A stretch of DNA of 64,000 nucleotides from NCBI GenBank assembly GCA_015832175.1, contig WJXW01000004.1:2046001-2110000 (forward strand). Direction: 5' to 3'. This DNA is from Paraphaeosphaeria minitans. Lineage: Eukaryota > Ascomycota > Dothideomycetes > Pleosporales > Didymosphaeriaceae. The number at the start of each line of letters is the position of its first letter. Position 1 is the stretch's first letter. The position numbers were made by a program, and so were the translations under genes. This document shows, piece by piece, positions 1 through 11,086 of this stretch. Under the pieces are notes generated by a model, which was given only the letters and a program-made list of their open reading frames with translations, made no database searches and had not been told where the DNA came from.

Positions 1-1266
1 TACCTAGGCACCAACGTTGCCCTCTGATCTCTCCTCACCCGTTCGAGCTTTTGTCGCGCCGCCGTACTGAGTCGCCGCAAGACAATTTTGACACGCCTTT
101 GTTCTGCCGTATATTTGCTCCATATTTAGCTTCCCGATATCTGATGGCGTATAATCAGGGAAACAAGTGTGTCTGACGTTCTTCGCGTACCTAGCTACCT
201 AGGTAGATGCCTGATTTGCAAGGGGCTCGGTCAGAGCGACGGACTTTTAGGCGCTCTCTCTGAAACACGCCTGCAGGTGGGCGGATACGCTTAAATCTGT
301 CCAGGGGGCCATTTCCAAGAGGCCAACAATGCCATCGGACGAACTTTGGCACATTTAGACGCGCTCGGATGGATGCATCACAACGCAATGGAGCCCGGTG
401 GCACAGGTGCGAGGAATGGCAACTGTATTCGATGAGCCTTACTCGCAAGGTAATGTGATGCTGACAATCGTCGGATGCTAGTTCATGCACTCTGGTCATA
501 CCGGACGTGAAGGTGTAAATGCTGAATTGGTTGACAAGAAATCGAGTTTCATGTACATGATGAATGCCCCACGGCGTTACCAAAGAACGTCAACTTCTTC
601 CATCTCACAGATCGCATACCTCGTCGAGCTGGGCATTGAAAGTATGCCCTGCTACAACACCTGACTGTCGGTCATATCATGTGAAGTACAGTGGGAGCAC
701 ATGTCACCTCAAAGCTTTCAATCTTCTCACCACCCCCCGGATCCATCTATACATCCCTCTAGAAACCACGTCCCCAAGACCTTCATTAACTACCCAGCTT
801 TAAGTGCTATCGGGTTCGAGCACCCACAAGTAAGGCAGATATGATGTCCAAAGCGTAATCTCAAAAGTCGGAAGATTTTCCGGGTCTCCAGCTTCTGGTA
901 AGGTCGAACGGATTCGGTTTCGCTGCTGGGAGATGGTAGATCGGATGATGGCATGCGCTTTGAATTGGTAGGGGGGAAGGGTGCTGCGCGAAGAGGCTCG
1001 ACGGCGTAATATCTACGGTATTTCAACCCAGCCATAGCCACAGGCCTACCTCGCTGAAGAGGCCACGCCCATTGCGTGGCACAGTCGAATGACCATTATG
1101 GCTCCACATCCTCTTCTCTCAGCCATAAACCACTGGTATAGTTAGACTTCTCATCCACCAGAAGAATAAAAAAAAACCTCTATACAATCCAACCCCCAGC
1201 CTCACAACCTCCCTCCCACCTCCACCCCTGCACAGGTACCGCAACACTGCGCCCGAGTCCCGCACC
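1..1266. other. Intergenic, no gene seen
   Basis: Open frames here overlap on both strands, are short and show no recognisable domain. The only pattern is the palindromic word CCTAGG flanked by TA, at the left edge and near 187-205, which recurs in other non-coding stretches of the window. The 3' end and terminator of the BCS1-like gene must lie in its right part. Confidence 0.6.
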
Positions 1267-3009
1267 TCACACCCTCCCCTTCTCCCCCGTCCGCCTCCAC
1301 TCCCCGTCCCTCCACGCCTCCACCTCCGCCAACGCCCGCCGCGGCTCCTTCTTCCGCGTCAGCAGAAACCCCTGGATTTCCGCAGGACTGAACCTCCCCG
1401 CTGGAATCTTGCTCGCAAACTCGTCTGCCATGGCGCCCAGCTGCGCCGCCTGCACGACGTCGAGCTCCGGCTCGCGAGTCAGGAGCTCGAGAAACGCTTC
1501 GTCCTCGGGTGTGCTCGAGAGCGCGGGCTGCGCGATGGGCGTGGACGGGCGGGAAGGTTTGGGTTGGGGTGGGGGAGAGGCGGAGGGGGAGGTGCTGCTG
1601 TACATGCGCGTGAAGATGTCGCGGGATTGCGCGCGGGTCGCGAGGGTGAATTGGACTTGGAGGTCCACGCGGCCGGGGCGGATGAGCGCGGGGTCGAGCT
1701 TCTCGGGGTGGTTCGTCGTCATGATGAGCACTCTTCCCTCGTGGGAAGCCGCGCCGTCGATGGTGTTGAGCAGCCCGGAGAGGGAGATTAGCGACTTGAT
1801 GCCCGGGCCCCGGAGCGCGGCACCGGGGAGCTTGGGCAGGGGGTCGACTTTGACGCCGTCTTCGGAGGGCGTGCCGTCGCTGCTGGCTTCGGAGGGCGTG
1901 CCGTCGCTGCTGGCTTCGGAGGCGTCGTCGGTGCGGCGGAGGCCTGCGGAGTCGATGTCTTCGAGGAGGACGATGCAGCGGCGGGGAAGGGTTGTGAAGA
2001 GCTTGTTCAGGTCTGACTCGGTGAGGCCGATTTCCATGAGCGAGATGCAGTAGATGTCGAGGCCAAAGATGCCGGCGAGGGCAAACGAGAGCGATGTCTT
2101 GCCCGTGCCAGGCGGGCCATGGAAGAGGTAGCCTCTGCGATAGGGGATGCCTCGGGCAGCGTACCATCGGGCGCTGGCTGGGTGGAGATACTCGTTGATG
2201 TCCATGACGATTTTCGCCTTTTGCTCCTGGTCCAGAGCGACGGTGCTCATGGGCCGCGAGGGTCGGCAAGATTGCCTGTCCCACGCACAGTCTCTCCGCT
2301 CCTCTTTCGGGGCCGGACGGTACACGCTGGTCATTTTATGCTCCTTCGTAAGCGTCCATCTCTTGATATGGTTCAGCAGCTCCTTGATCGGCTCTGTGCT
2401 CCGTCCCACACATTGGATCACCAAAAACTGTGTATCGGAGCTATTCCAAATACTCCTCGGCTTCTCCTTTTTCGTGCGGGAGAAGGTGAACATGCGGCCT
2501 GCGTGCCAAAACCTGTTGCTTCCGAAGTTGGGCTCATACCGCGGCGGGATATTACTCGCCCATTTCTCGTAGTTGAAGATGCCAGACTCGTCAAGCACGT
2601 CCTCATCTTTGGCGTTCTGCTCTTCGTCGCTGTCCTCGTATGCGCTCACCCACTTGGTCACGGCCATCAGGTCGCGGGATACGCGTGTCATGTTCTGCTC
2701 CGCAATCCACTCGACCACCTGCCGGAAGAGCTGATCTTCATCTTCAATTTGGACCGATGACATGAAGTAGCTGGCAAAGATTGCATAGACGCGGTGGTAC
2801 AGGTACTGCCCCCCTTTGGCAAGACCAATCACCACGAGGCACCCCGAGACCAGAAGACCAATATCAAAGCCGAGCAGGCGGAAAACAACCTGGGAAAAGA
2901 TACCGTATCCAGGGATCAAGGCATCCAGCAGAGTCGAGGGGAGGCTGGGCAGCGTTGCATTTGCCGACCCAAGGTCGAACTTGAGGCTATTCAGTCGCGA
3001 GAAGTCCAT
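1267..3009 (-). CDS. BCS1-type mitochondrial AAA ATPase chaperone
   Basis: Single-exon gene for a 580-aa protein of the BCS1 family. Known members are AAA ATPases of the mitochondrial inner membrane that insert the Rieske protein into complex III; fungi also carry divergent paralogues. Visible: a hydrophobic segment near residues 45-70, a BCS1-type N-terminal region, Walker A GPPGTGKTS near residue 298, Walker B CIVLLEDID near 343, and a sensor/arginine-finger stretch TTNHPEKLDPALIRPGR. Between Walker B and the sensor there is an acidic Ser-rich insert made by a perfect 27-nt tandem duplication (about 1860-1915). The ATG at 3007-3009 is the first in frame. No mitochondrial import signal is obvious beyond the BCS1-like internal one. 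Whether it is the orthologue of yeast Bcs1 or one of the divergent paralogues cannot be decided here. Confidence 0.9.
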   Translation of the reverse strand: MDFSRLNSLKFDLGSANATLPSLPSTLLDALIPGYGIFSQVVFRLLGFDIGLLVSGCLVVIGLAKGGQYLYHRVYAIFASYFMSSVQIEDEDQLFRQVVEWIAEQNMTRVSRDLMAVTKWVSAYEDSDEEQNAKDEDVLDESGIFNYEKWASNIPPRYEPNFGSNRFWHAGRMFTFSRTKKEKPRSIWNSSDTQFLVIQCVGRSTEPIKELLNHIKRWTLTKEHKMTSVYRPAPKEERRDCAWDRQSCRPSRPMSTVALDQEQKAKIVMDINEYLHPASARWYAARGIPYRRGYLFHGPPGTGKTSLSFALAGIFGLDIYCISLMEIGLTESDLNKLFTTLPRRCIVLLEDIDSAGLRRTDDASEASSDGTPSEASSDGTPSEDGVKVDPLPKLPGAALRGPGIKSLISLSGLLNTIDGAASHEGRVLIMTTNHPEKLDPALIRPGRVDLQVQFTLATRAQSRDIFTRMYSSTSPSASPPPQPKPSRPSTPIAQPALSSTPEDEAFLELLTREPELDVVQAAQLGAMADEFASKIPAGRFSPAEIQGFLLTRKKEPRRALAEVEAWRDGEWRRTGEKGRV

Positions 3010-4108
3010 GGTGAGCGCTTGTACCTAATGCTGCTGCGGTAGGTAGGAAATGAGAAACGCGTTCCTCGACTATATACTCCCTCGGCCACGCAGCCTCATC
3101 ACTCAGCGACGAGCGGCCACCTCTACCGGCACCACCACGCGCTGGCAACATCTGCATGCTGCGCCTAGTTCTATTCATACGGTAGGTGCATGATATGGAA
3201 GCCTGTGTAAGCAGCCACTGATAGGCTGCGAGGCCACCTGTTGCCTGGAAAATGTTCAGCCTCGCGGGTCGGCATGTCTGAAGGGCGGAAGGGTGTCGTC
3301 AAGCGGCCAATGGCGAAGCGGGGGAGTGAAGGGCGGGTAGTGGCTTCACCGGTGCAAGGTAAGCGGTTTGAAGCGTTTAGACCAGGGGCCATGCAACACG
3401 AGGTATGCGTCGTGCGGTAGTATACGTCGATTGTACGGACGGCTGCGCGACGTGTTTGCGCGCTGAGAAAGAAAGGTGTGTTGTTGCGGCTGCCCGCATT
3501 CGGGGTTAGTGACGGGTGCAACATTCAAGGTAACTAACTAGGTAGGTAGGTACTTATCTACGCGTCAGCCACATTCACCTTGCGTGGCGCAGCCCTCATA
3601 TCGCAGCGTAGCACTTCACCCCACCACCCCGAATACGCTGGCCTGTCAATCAAAGGGTATCTCAATTCATTCGCAAGCGTGTACATATGGTATTTTCTTT
3701 CCTTTCTTGTTCCCTCGCCGTCCGCCCCTCCGGACAAAAAAAAAAGAGGAGGAAAAAGAAAAGAAAAGAAAAGAAAAGGAGCAGACAGACGTCCCAGGCA
3801 CAGCCATCGACGTGTCCAGATGCCGGATGGAGCAGGCAGAATGTAAATGCGCGAGTGGTATACGGAAGATCAACCCAAATCCCAGAAGAAGAAGAAAATC
3901 TCGATCCCCAGAGATCGCGCACACCGGTATATCCGAATCAAGGGTTATGAACAAGCCATCGTGACTTCGTGGAGCGACTGCGTACGCACACCATGTACGA
4001 GGAAGGCACCGGATGGGAGAGGTGATATGATGTGATGCTAGAAACCAAAGCAAACCGCACTATGCGTGCCAACGCCGTTCTTCCGCCCACTGCTTCGCCC
4101 GCATGCGC
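3010..4108. other. Intergenic, purine-rich tract, no gene seen
   Basis: Upstream region of the BCS1-like gene and downstream region of the DUF1996 gene. It contains a run of CTAGGTAGG-type words near 3535-3552 and an A/AAG-rich tract at about 3737-3780 following a T/C-rich stretch. Frames here are compositionally biased and overlap on both strands, so I call none of them. Confidence 0.55.
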
Positions 4109-6030
4109 CTAGAAGTGGCGGCGGTGCATGTGGTGAGAGTGCCTGTGGTGCATTTGAGCGCGGGGCAGGATGTGAGGCGAGGGCTGCTCGACGGCGAGCG
4201 TGTTCTCGGCTGGGGCGGGCCCGTTGACGGTGACGGTGACTTCGACCTGCTGGATGGCGATCTCGTAGACGGTGCCAGCGCTGGTGTAGACGGATGTCGA
4301 GATGATGTTGCCAGCAGGCGGAGCGGGGGCGTCTGCGGGCGGCGAGGTGGGCACGGGAGCCTCCACCGAAACAGGAGTCTCGGGAGCGGGAGCCTGGGCT
4401 GCTGAAGCGACTGCAGGGGCTGAAGCCTCAGGAGTGGGTGTTGCAGGCGCGGGCTCGGGGGCGTCAGCGCCGATGGACTCCTGGCCGTCCAAAGCAACGG
4501 AGATTCCGCCGCCGAATTCGTCGGTGACGGCGCTTTTGGCGGTGGTGTAGGAGAGGGTGGGCACGGCGGGCAGGTCCTCGGAGGCGATGGTGGTCGGGGC
4601 CGCGGTGGCAGAACCAGTCTCTCCGGGCTTCATGAGGCCGGTGGCGTATTCGGGGCCGTACTGGACGGGCACGTTGCCGCAGAGCCCAGGGGCGGGGCCC
4701 TCGCAGTTGTCGGCGTCAAGCTCCTTGGGCATCTCGAAATGGCACTTGGAGCCGTCGTCCTCAGTCTGCAGCTCGAAGACGGGGCAGTCGGAAAGCAGAC
4801 CAGACGGGTTGGTGCATTGCTGGATGGCGTTGCCGAGGATGTCGGTCGACCAGCCGTTCAGAAAGTCACCGTGGTAGCCGTAGCCGGTGGGATCACCGTT
4901 GGCGAACATAAAAGTACCGGCCATGCCCTTGAAATCATAGGTCTGCCAGATGGTCTCGAAGAAAAGCGACGGAATGCGCTTAGGGAAGCCCTCAGGGCAC
5001 TTACCGCCGTTGACGAGGTCTGGGTAGGCGACGTGGGACCTGTGGTTGTCGGAGTCATTCTCACCATTCCAGCACGACGGGAAGAAGACTAGTATCATGT
5101 TTAGTCTCGGTTCTTTGGCGGTGACTCGACTACTCACTCTCAGCACGGAGACCGTCGACACAGTTGTCGTCGAGGTACTGCTTGTCAGGCAAGAAATGTC
5201 GGTACATGGACGGCTCAGGGTCTTTTTGGTAGTTCAAGCAGTTCATGCCAATGCCCTTTTGGCCGAGAAGGAGCTGGCTCTTGTCGGACTCGGTCCAGAG
5301 CGACTTCTCTGGGTCCGGGACTGGACCACTGAAGTTTCGCAGGTTCATGTCTCCAGCAAGCATGCGGAAGTCCTCGGGAAATGTCTCAATGGTCTCTCCC
5401 TCGTTCGAAAAGAGCAGGTAGTATGCAAGCATACCGCCGACCTGTTCAACGATCTGGGTAGTGCCGTTCTCGTGCTGAAACATCAACGCCGGTGTCCTAC
5501 AATAAGTCAATACATGTTCGACTGCCTGGCACATTGTTTATTTACCAGTAGGCCGACTTGTCGTCAGTGGCTCGGCAAGATGTGCATTCCGAAGCTCTGA
5601 GATCGTCGTAGGTGGTGCTCATGCCAAAGTCTGTAGCAAGGATCAGCAAATGGTTCCCCAATGCGAAACCCTGACCGCCTCATCGCACAACAATCCTCTG
5701 GGCCACCCCAGTTCCGAAGTGTCAACTCCTGAGTGGGTTCGTCGCAATTCCCCGCTGTCTTCCCCATCGTAATCTCGACAGCGGTTCTAAAGGCGAAAAA
5801 AGCGACAGAAACGACAGCGGGAAACTGCTACGGAGGGCAGGTAGAAAATGAATGTACTTACTGCCTCCACCATGGACAACGTGTGCGTGGCTAGAGATCT
5901 TGCCCGGGCTAACAATGGGATCAAGACGGGCGAGACCAGAGCGCGAGTGGCACTCCATGCGCCAGAAGGCGTCGGCAGTTCCTGAGAGAATGGCGGCGGC
6001 GGCGGCCGAGAGCGCAGTGACGGACTTCAT
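4109..6030 (-). CDS. Secreted DUF1996 protein, four exons
   Basis: Exons 6030-5862, 5630-5496 interrupted by an intron (5630-5546, then 5496-5139), and 5088-4109. Introns start GTAAGT, GTAAAT and GTGAGT, and the joined frame is open throughout. The protein begins with a signal peptide (MKSVTALSAAAAAILSGTADA) and continues directly into the DUF1996 core: FWRMECHSRSGLARLDPIVS, then HVVHGGGNFG across the first junction, DKSAYWTP across the second and RAEIFFPSCWNG across the third. These junction motifs are typical of the family, which supports the exon model. The C-terminal third is Ala/Pro/Val-rich low complexity ending in a His/Arg-rich tail. DUF1996 proteins are common secreted or wall-associated fungal proteins. 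Their biochemical role is not established as far as I know. Confidence 0.92.
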
Positions 6031-8390
6031 GGTGACAATAAATGTTGTCTCTTCGCGAAGAGGTGGTCAACGATGCGCAGCTTGAGTGCGAGCTGACAGT
6101 TTGGATCGAGGCAGTGCTGCGTGTCGTACCACTTGAAATGAGCGAAGCGATAGTCGGTATGCGGGGAACTGGTATGTCCAAGGCGATACGCGATGAATGT
6201 GGCGATGGGATTCGGCGTACGTTGTGCACAAGGTAGGTATCGATGGGATCAAGATTTCGGCCTCCAGGACTATTTCCTTCCTTTTCAAAAAGCGCTCAAT
6301 CAAGACGGTAGAGTCGAAAAGAATGGACAGCGTCCAGCAAGCTGAACAGCAGGGTAGCGAATGGAAGATTGCGTAGGCGACAAAAGAATGACAGGCACCG
6401 CAAGGGTGAGGGAGCGATTGTAGAAAAGGGAGCGGACGGAGAACAAAGGGCAAGATATCACGATCCAAGTCCGATGGTGTTCTCCGGGGGCCAGGGGAGA
6501 TGAAGGAATGGTGTGTTTAAAGAAAATGAAACGGTACTGGGCTGGGGGCTGGGATGTGCGCCTTGAGCACAGGGATTCCCGCTGCTGAAACGGAGGGAGG
6601 TGAGGGATCGCCTAGGGCCTGCGTCTGGAGAGCCATGCGCCATGCAGCCTTGCAGCCTTGCAGCGTCGCCATGCTCGGCGGCCCTGCTTCGCGAGGTTTT
6701 CTGTCCCGCGCAAGTCGTGCAGCATGCAGCACCACGGGGAGGTAGTACCGTACCTAGGTATCTACCGTACCTAGCTCTTGCACACAGAACGCTGGCAAAC
6801 ACCTACAAGCACCATCTCGGGCGCGCATGCCTCGTAACGCGCCACCGGTCGGTGTTGAAGACAGCGGCCGCCTGTTTCCCCAGGCGGCTTGGACCCGCCG
6901 CAGTGATGGTACCGTAGGTAGGTAGCGTACACAGTAATCTCCATGGCCGAAAATACTCCCTACCTACATCACCAGGCCCAGTTTTACTCTCTGATCAGCG
7001 GGAGCTGCCCCCGCGACGCCGAGTCCGGCAGTCTTCGGGTCGCAGCGCTGTCCAAGCACCGCACATCCGCCGTCATGATGCTCAGGATGCTCAGGAGGTC
7101 GACCTGCCGAGGCCAACGTTGCCAATGCGCCCATCCGCATCTGCTGTGCATCCCAGAGAGAGAAAAGCGGCAAGCGCCCGGCCTGAGACCCCAATTTCCC
7201 ATGCTGCCATCCATATCGATGGGACATGCGTCGCCATCGTGAAGCGCCCTGGGGCTCGTCTCCTGCAGGCCAATCCGAGGCTGCCGGTACGCCTTCGCCG
7301 CTTGAACCCTGCTGCGCATGCATCGCGCCTGTTTCACAGAAACACGATCGTGCAGCTGTCTCCAAGAGGACAGACAATGTACGCCCGGGACGGTATCCTG
7401 GGGAGTGGAGGAGTCTGTTGCGGTGATGATGCTGCGAAGGAGCCCGCGAGAAGCACAAAGTCCGTAGCGTGCACTTCCGTCGTGTCGCCTCGGCACAGTG
7501 CCAGGTTACAGCTCATCTGAGACCGGGTCTTACCACCACGCACGATGCCCATCCTGAAGAGATGCTCAGCCCCGCCATCCGCCATGGTAAGCAGGCCGAG
7601 AATTCCAGCTCCGAGGATGGTACTGTGTTTGCATGCCGAGATAGTCCCAATCTGCCGATTCGGCTCGCTTGGTGCTCACCACCCAGGACCACAATATCGC
7701 AATATCGACTCCATATAGATACCTACCTTTTCATGCCCGGCGGCACAGCTGCGCCTGGAACACCCACAAATACCTCTCGCCAACACCTTTCTCGCGCTGG
7801 ACGGTGGTTCCTAGGCGTAAGACGGTCCACCTGGGTAGCGGCACGTTCCTGGCCAGCTCAGCGGCGCAGATCTGTGTAGGATCCTAATCTCTAGCCTTAC
7901 CTACCGATGTTGGCATGCTCACGATGCCTCGCTTGGATGTCTATCCTAGAGTATGTAATATGATCCTGGCTATGAACGAGAGTGGTTAGGCACCCAACCG
8001 GTGATTAGCCTGGGAGGGAGCCCGTTTCATGCTGGGCAGGAGGGAGAGCAACATGTAGACAATGTAGACAGGTTACCGTCTGGGGCAGGTGTGCACGTGC
8101 AAGGCGATACGTGAAACGCTTCTAGTGTTGTCGGTCCCGCATGCGGGGCAGTGCGATGGAATTTTATCCGTGGGCTTAGATGAGCGCGATAAGGATTTCC
8201 CATGTTCAAAGTGCGATGAAATTCTATCTGCGGGCCTGGATGAGCGGGATTCAAGGTGCGATGGCGGGTCCCAGCAAATCCCAATGGGGTCCCGCAGAGC
8301 ACTACCCGGCCGGAACACCTTTCGGCATGATTCCCAACGCCGCATCCTTAGCTGAAGAGGGACCGCGGGCTTCTACATAGTAAAAGATCG
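6031..8390. other. Long intergenic region, no gene supported
   Basis: 2.4 kb without a recognisable gene. Overlapping frames of up to 170 aa around 6964-7500 lie on both strands in several phases, lack domains and are probably chance. The region holds CCTAGG-type words near 6751-6775 and 6912-6925, and an imperfect tandem repeat at about 8150-8265. The promoter and 5' leader of the DUF1996 gene lie at its left side. Confidence 0.5.
8150..8265. repeat. Imperfect tandem repeat, about 60-bp unit
   Basis: The word GTGCGATG-AATT-TATC followed by a GGGC...GATGAGCG block occurs from about 8150 and again from about 8210, and a third partial GTGCGATGG start lies near 8257. Most differences between the copies are C/T or G/A transitions. 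Confidence 0.6.
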
Positions 8391-10292
8391 CTACGAGGGT
8401 CCCGACGCCATCTGCTTCCAGCTTCCGTCGCTGCGCCACGTTCCAGCCTTTGTGTAGTCGCCCCTCGCACTCCCGTCCATGAGCGCGAAACGGAAGTACT
8501 CTGGCACATCACCCATGTGGCGTAGCCAGGTGAAGGAGCTTTCGCTCGCATCTTCGTACCCACGGAAACGCTCTACGTCGTTGACCAGTATGCTGATACC
8601 GTCATAGTGCTTTGGGTGCGGGAGCGCCCACTCGAAAGTGATATTCGGCTTGAGGCCCGTACCAATGTTGCTGTAAATGATGGGTGCAGTGATCATAGGA
8701 AGCGTTGTGCCCAACTGCCCGTCGCCACGCAGTTCAGCCGGTGTTTGCAGGATACTGTCGAAACCCCAACGTGCGATGCCGTTGATAAACAGGCCGATCA
8801 GGATACCCTGGAAGAGGAGACTGGGCCTGGTTTGCATGGACGTTCCGCCGACCAAGAGGAGGCCGAGGATGTAATGATGAATGCGGACATTCATACGAGG
8901 GATCGCAACTAACATCAGTATAACAGCGACGTAAATGCCGTAGAGAGCGAGATATCGAGGTAGGCGTCCTTCCACACGGAGACACCACGCCTGTCCGATC
9001 GCGATGCAAAGGAGGGTCAGTACGATGATGATGAGGGCAGGGACAGCTCCAGGCTGGTTTTTGATGTCGTGAGGAGTCAACCGCTCGATGGGAATTTTGT
9101 CAAACGTGTAGTTGTTGAGAGCTCCCACCCAGCAGCCTCCCAGCCACAGGATGGTTTTCTCAACCTGAGCATCCAATCCAAGCAACGTCCTCCTCACGAA
9201 GAACTTATACACGGCAAACATGCAGAAGCTGGCAGGTAAGAGCCGACCGAGAGCGATGCTGACAATGGAATAGTAGTCGGTGAGATTCGGAGGATCAGAT
9301 GCAAGCGCGACGTGGAAGAAGACAGCTAGGAATATGGACGAGAAGAATACTGCAGGCGAGTTCGTGAATAAAGACAAGAGGATGGTGAAGGCCAACGATA
9401 CACCTAGGAGGGGCCATCGCAGGTCTTGGCACTTGGAGTGAGTGCCCTCTAGAAAGCCGAACGACCTCGGAAAATACGAATTGAAGCCAATGCTCTTGAT
9501 GTGCTTGCGGTTGACGCTGGAGTAGTGACTCTTCTCGCCAAGGAAAGAGAGAACGCCACATCCGCCAGATTTGTCGCTGATGAAACCGGCGTGGATCGCT
9601 GCTCCGCATATGAACGAGTCGCTGCGGTAGTAAGTATTCTCCAGTGTCTCTTCCTCATCGGTCGGACCGCCTATTACCAGCGGCCTGTAGTTGATCTCTT
9701 TGGCGCCCACCGCGTGAGGGTTGAGCACCTGTATCCTCTTGCAATTTGCCGGGCACCTGAAAGCCATCGTCTGGTTGGCAAATGGTCGACACTGGTCCCC
9801 ATTAAGGCCACAGCCATTTGCATCACTCCACAACCTGTCGGTGCACCGAATGTTGACTGGTGAACCGTAGCCGGGGATATCTGCGGCAAATGCAGATCGA
9901 CGCAGAACCAACGAGAAGCTCAAGAACCATGCAAGGTAGAAGACGATCAATAGTACGACTTTGTGCTTGCGTTTCGGCAAGTAGCGATCCAGCAAGTTTG
10001 TGGGCGCACGCTGCACGGTGGGAAGGAGGGGACGGATGCTCCAAGGTCGCGGAGGCTGCGGGCCCTTGACCCACACCTTGGTAGCTTTCCAAGCGCGTTG
10101 CAACCGCGGGGGTATGTATTTACTTGCGTAGGAGGGCCTCTGGGTGAATCGCTCTTCGTCGGAAGCTTCGGAAGCGTTTACGAGTGTCGCATCGGCGGCA
10201 GTGGAATCGTCACAAGAAAGTGGCCCGTCTTCTTCATCGCGGTATAATTGGGGAGGAGCGCCCTCATCGTCGGGCTCAGTCCCGGGCGGCAT
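8391..10292 (-). CDS. LCCL-domain multi-pass membrane protein
   Basis: Single exon, 633 aa. After a hydrophilic N-terminus there is one membrane segment near residues 110-130 (VVLLIVFYLAWFLSFSLVL). An extracytoplasmic Cys-containing LCCL domain follows at about residues 150-290; key parts are FRCPANCK, the Cys of SFICGAAIHAG, and the family-like sequence SIGFNSYFPRSF. About eight further hydrophobic segments fill the middle, and the C-terminal part (EWALPHPKHYDG onward) is soluble. This order matches the fungal LCCL membrane proteins, whose function is unknown to me. The ATG at 10290-10292 is supported by lack of homology upstream. The gene is divergent from the aminotransferase, with an AT-rich spacer of about 800 bp. 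Confidence 0.85.
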   Translation of the reverse strand: MPPGTEPDDEGAPPQLYRDEEDGPLSCDDSTAADATLVNASEASDEERFTQRPSYASKYIPPRLQRAWKATKVWVKGPQPPRPWSIRPLLPTVQRAPTNLLDRYLPKRKHKVVLLIVFYLAWFLSFSLVLRRSAFAADIPGYGSPVNIRCTDRLWSDANGCGLNGDQCRPFANQTMAFRCPANCKRIQVLNPHAVGAKEINYRPLVIGGPTDEEETLENTYYRSDSFICGAAIHAGFISDKSGGCGVLSFLGEKSHYSSVNRKHIKSIGFNSYFPRSFGFLEGTHSKCQDLRWPLLGVSLAFTILLSLFTNSPAVFFSSIFLAVFFHVALASDPPNLTDYYSIVSIALGRLLPASFCMFAVYKFFVRRTLLGLDAQVEKTILWLGGCWVGALNNYTFDKIPIERLTPHDIKNQPGAVPALIIIVLTLLCIAIGQAWCLRVEGRLPRYLALYGIYVAVILMLVAIPRMNVRIHHYILGLLLVGGTSMQTRPSLLFQGILIGLFINGIARWGFDSILQTPAELRGDGQLGTTLPMITAPIIYSNIGTGLKPNITFEWALPHPKHYDGISILVNDVERFRGYEDASESSFTWLRHMGDVPEYFRFALMDGSARGDYTKAGTWRSDGSWKQMASGPS

Positions 10293-11086
10293 CTCGTAGA
10301 TGCTGTTGAGTTCGTGACGTGAGTGCGGTCGCGACAGATTGGCGGCGGGCGTTCCACGCGCTGAGAGCTGGCAAGGTATGCTAGGATATGCGCTGCAGAC
10401 GATGGCTAACGAGAAACAAAAAGAGGACGAGGGTATATGGCAAAAGAGAGTCTATTCAACGATTACGTGTATATGGGCGTTGTACTTCGTAGGAGCTGTC
10501 GCGAAGAACAAGCGAAGAACAAGCTCCCGCGGCAGGCCGGTGCAGGCCATGTGGACTCGACACAAGCTAATCCAATCTACCTTGCTAGGCTAGGCTATTC
10601 TACGTATGCATGTGCAGAGCTAAAACTGCGGCGTATTTATCCATAATTACTGTATAAATTTTAATTAGAAGAATCCCTTAGTAATAGTGATAAAAGATAA
10701 CTTAGGCTACTTGGAAAAAATTTACTATAGTAAAATAATCATTTTAATACTACACTAAAGTAGGCTTTTTGAGACAATGAAGACATACAGGAGGTTATAT
10801 AGATAGTAGTAGTAGTGTTTGAATAAAGATCTTTATCAGGCTGCGTGAGGCTAACACCTAAGCTTTAGCGCGTTGGGTAGGTACTGTACGTTGCCTGCAA
10901 GTCGTCATGGAAGGGGAGGTCTATTATTAAGCGGTCGTTATCGTTAATCCCCCGGACAGAACCCACCTGCACTTGTATTGCTTCCATCTTTTCGCATCTG
11001 GACTTAGTCGCAGCTCCACATGTGGTAATATCCGTCTTACATTGAACAGAGCCTAGTATTTTGAATAGACAGTTGCTTGAACACTC
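10293..11086. promoter_or_regulatory. Divergent promoter region with AT-rich tract
   Basis: The spacer between the LCCL gene (-) and the aminotransferase gene (+) must contain both promoters. From about 10630 to 10850 it is strikingly AT-rich compared with the rest of the first 55 kb. I could not identify a specific TATA box or operator, and I saw no coding remnant in the AT-rich part. Confidence 0.5.

Noticed and set aside
800..830. GGGTTCGAGCACCC, reminiscent of a tRNA T-arm (B box)
   Set aside because: The stem does not pair over five bases, and no matching acceptor or anticodon arm is present.
1202..2284. 360-aa Arg/Pro/His-rich minus-strand frame
   Set aside because: It is a shadow of the BCS1-like gene in another phase, with typical GC-rich composition.
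6964..7500. Overlapping 164- and 170-aa frames in the 6-8.4 kb gap
   Set aside because: Several mutually overlapping frames on both strands, no domain, no start context. Probably chance.
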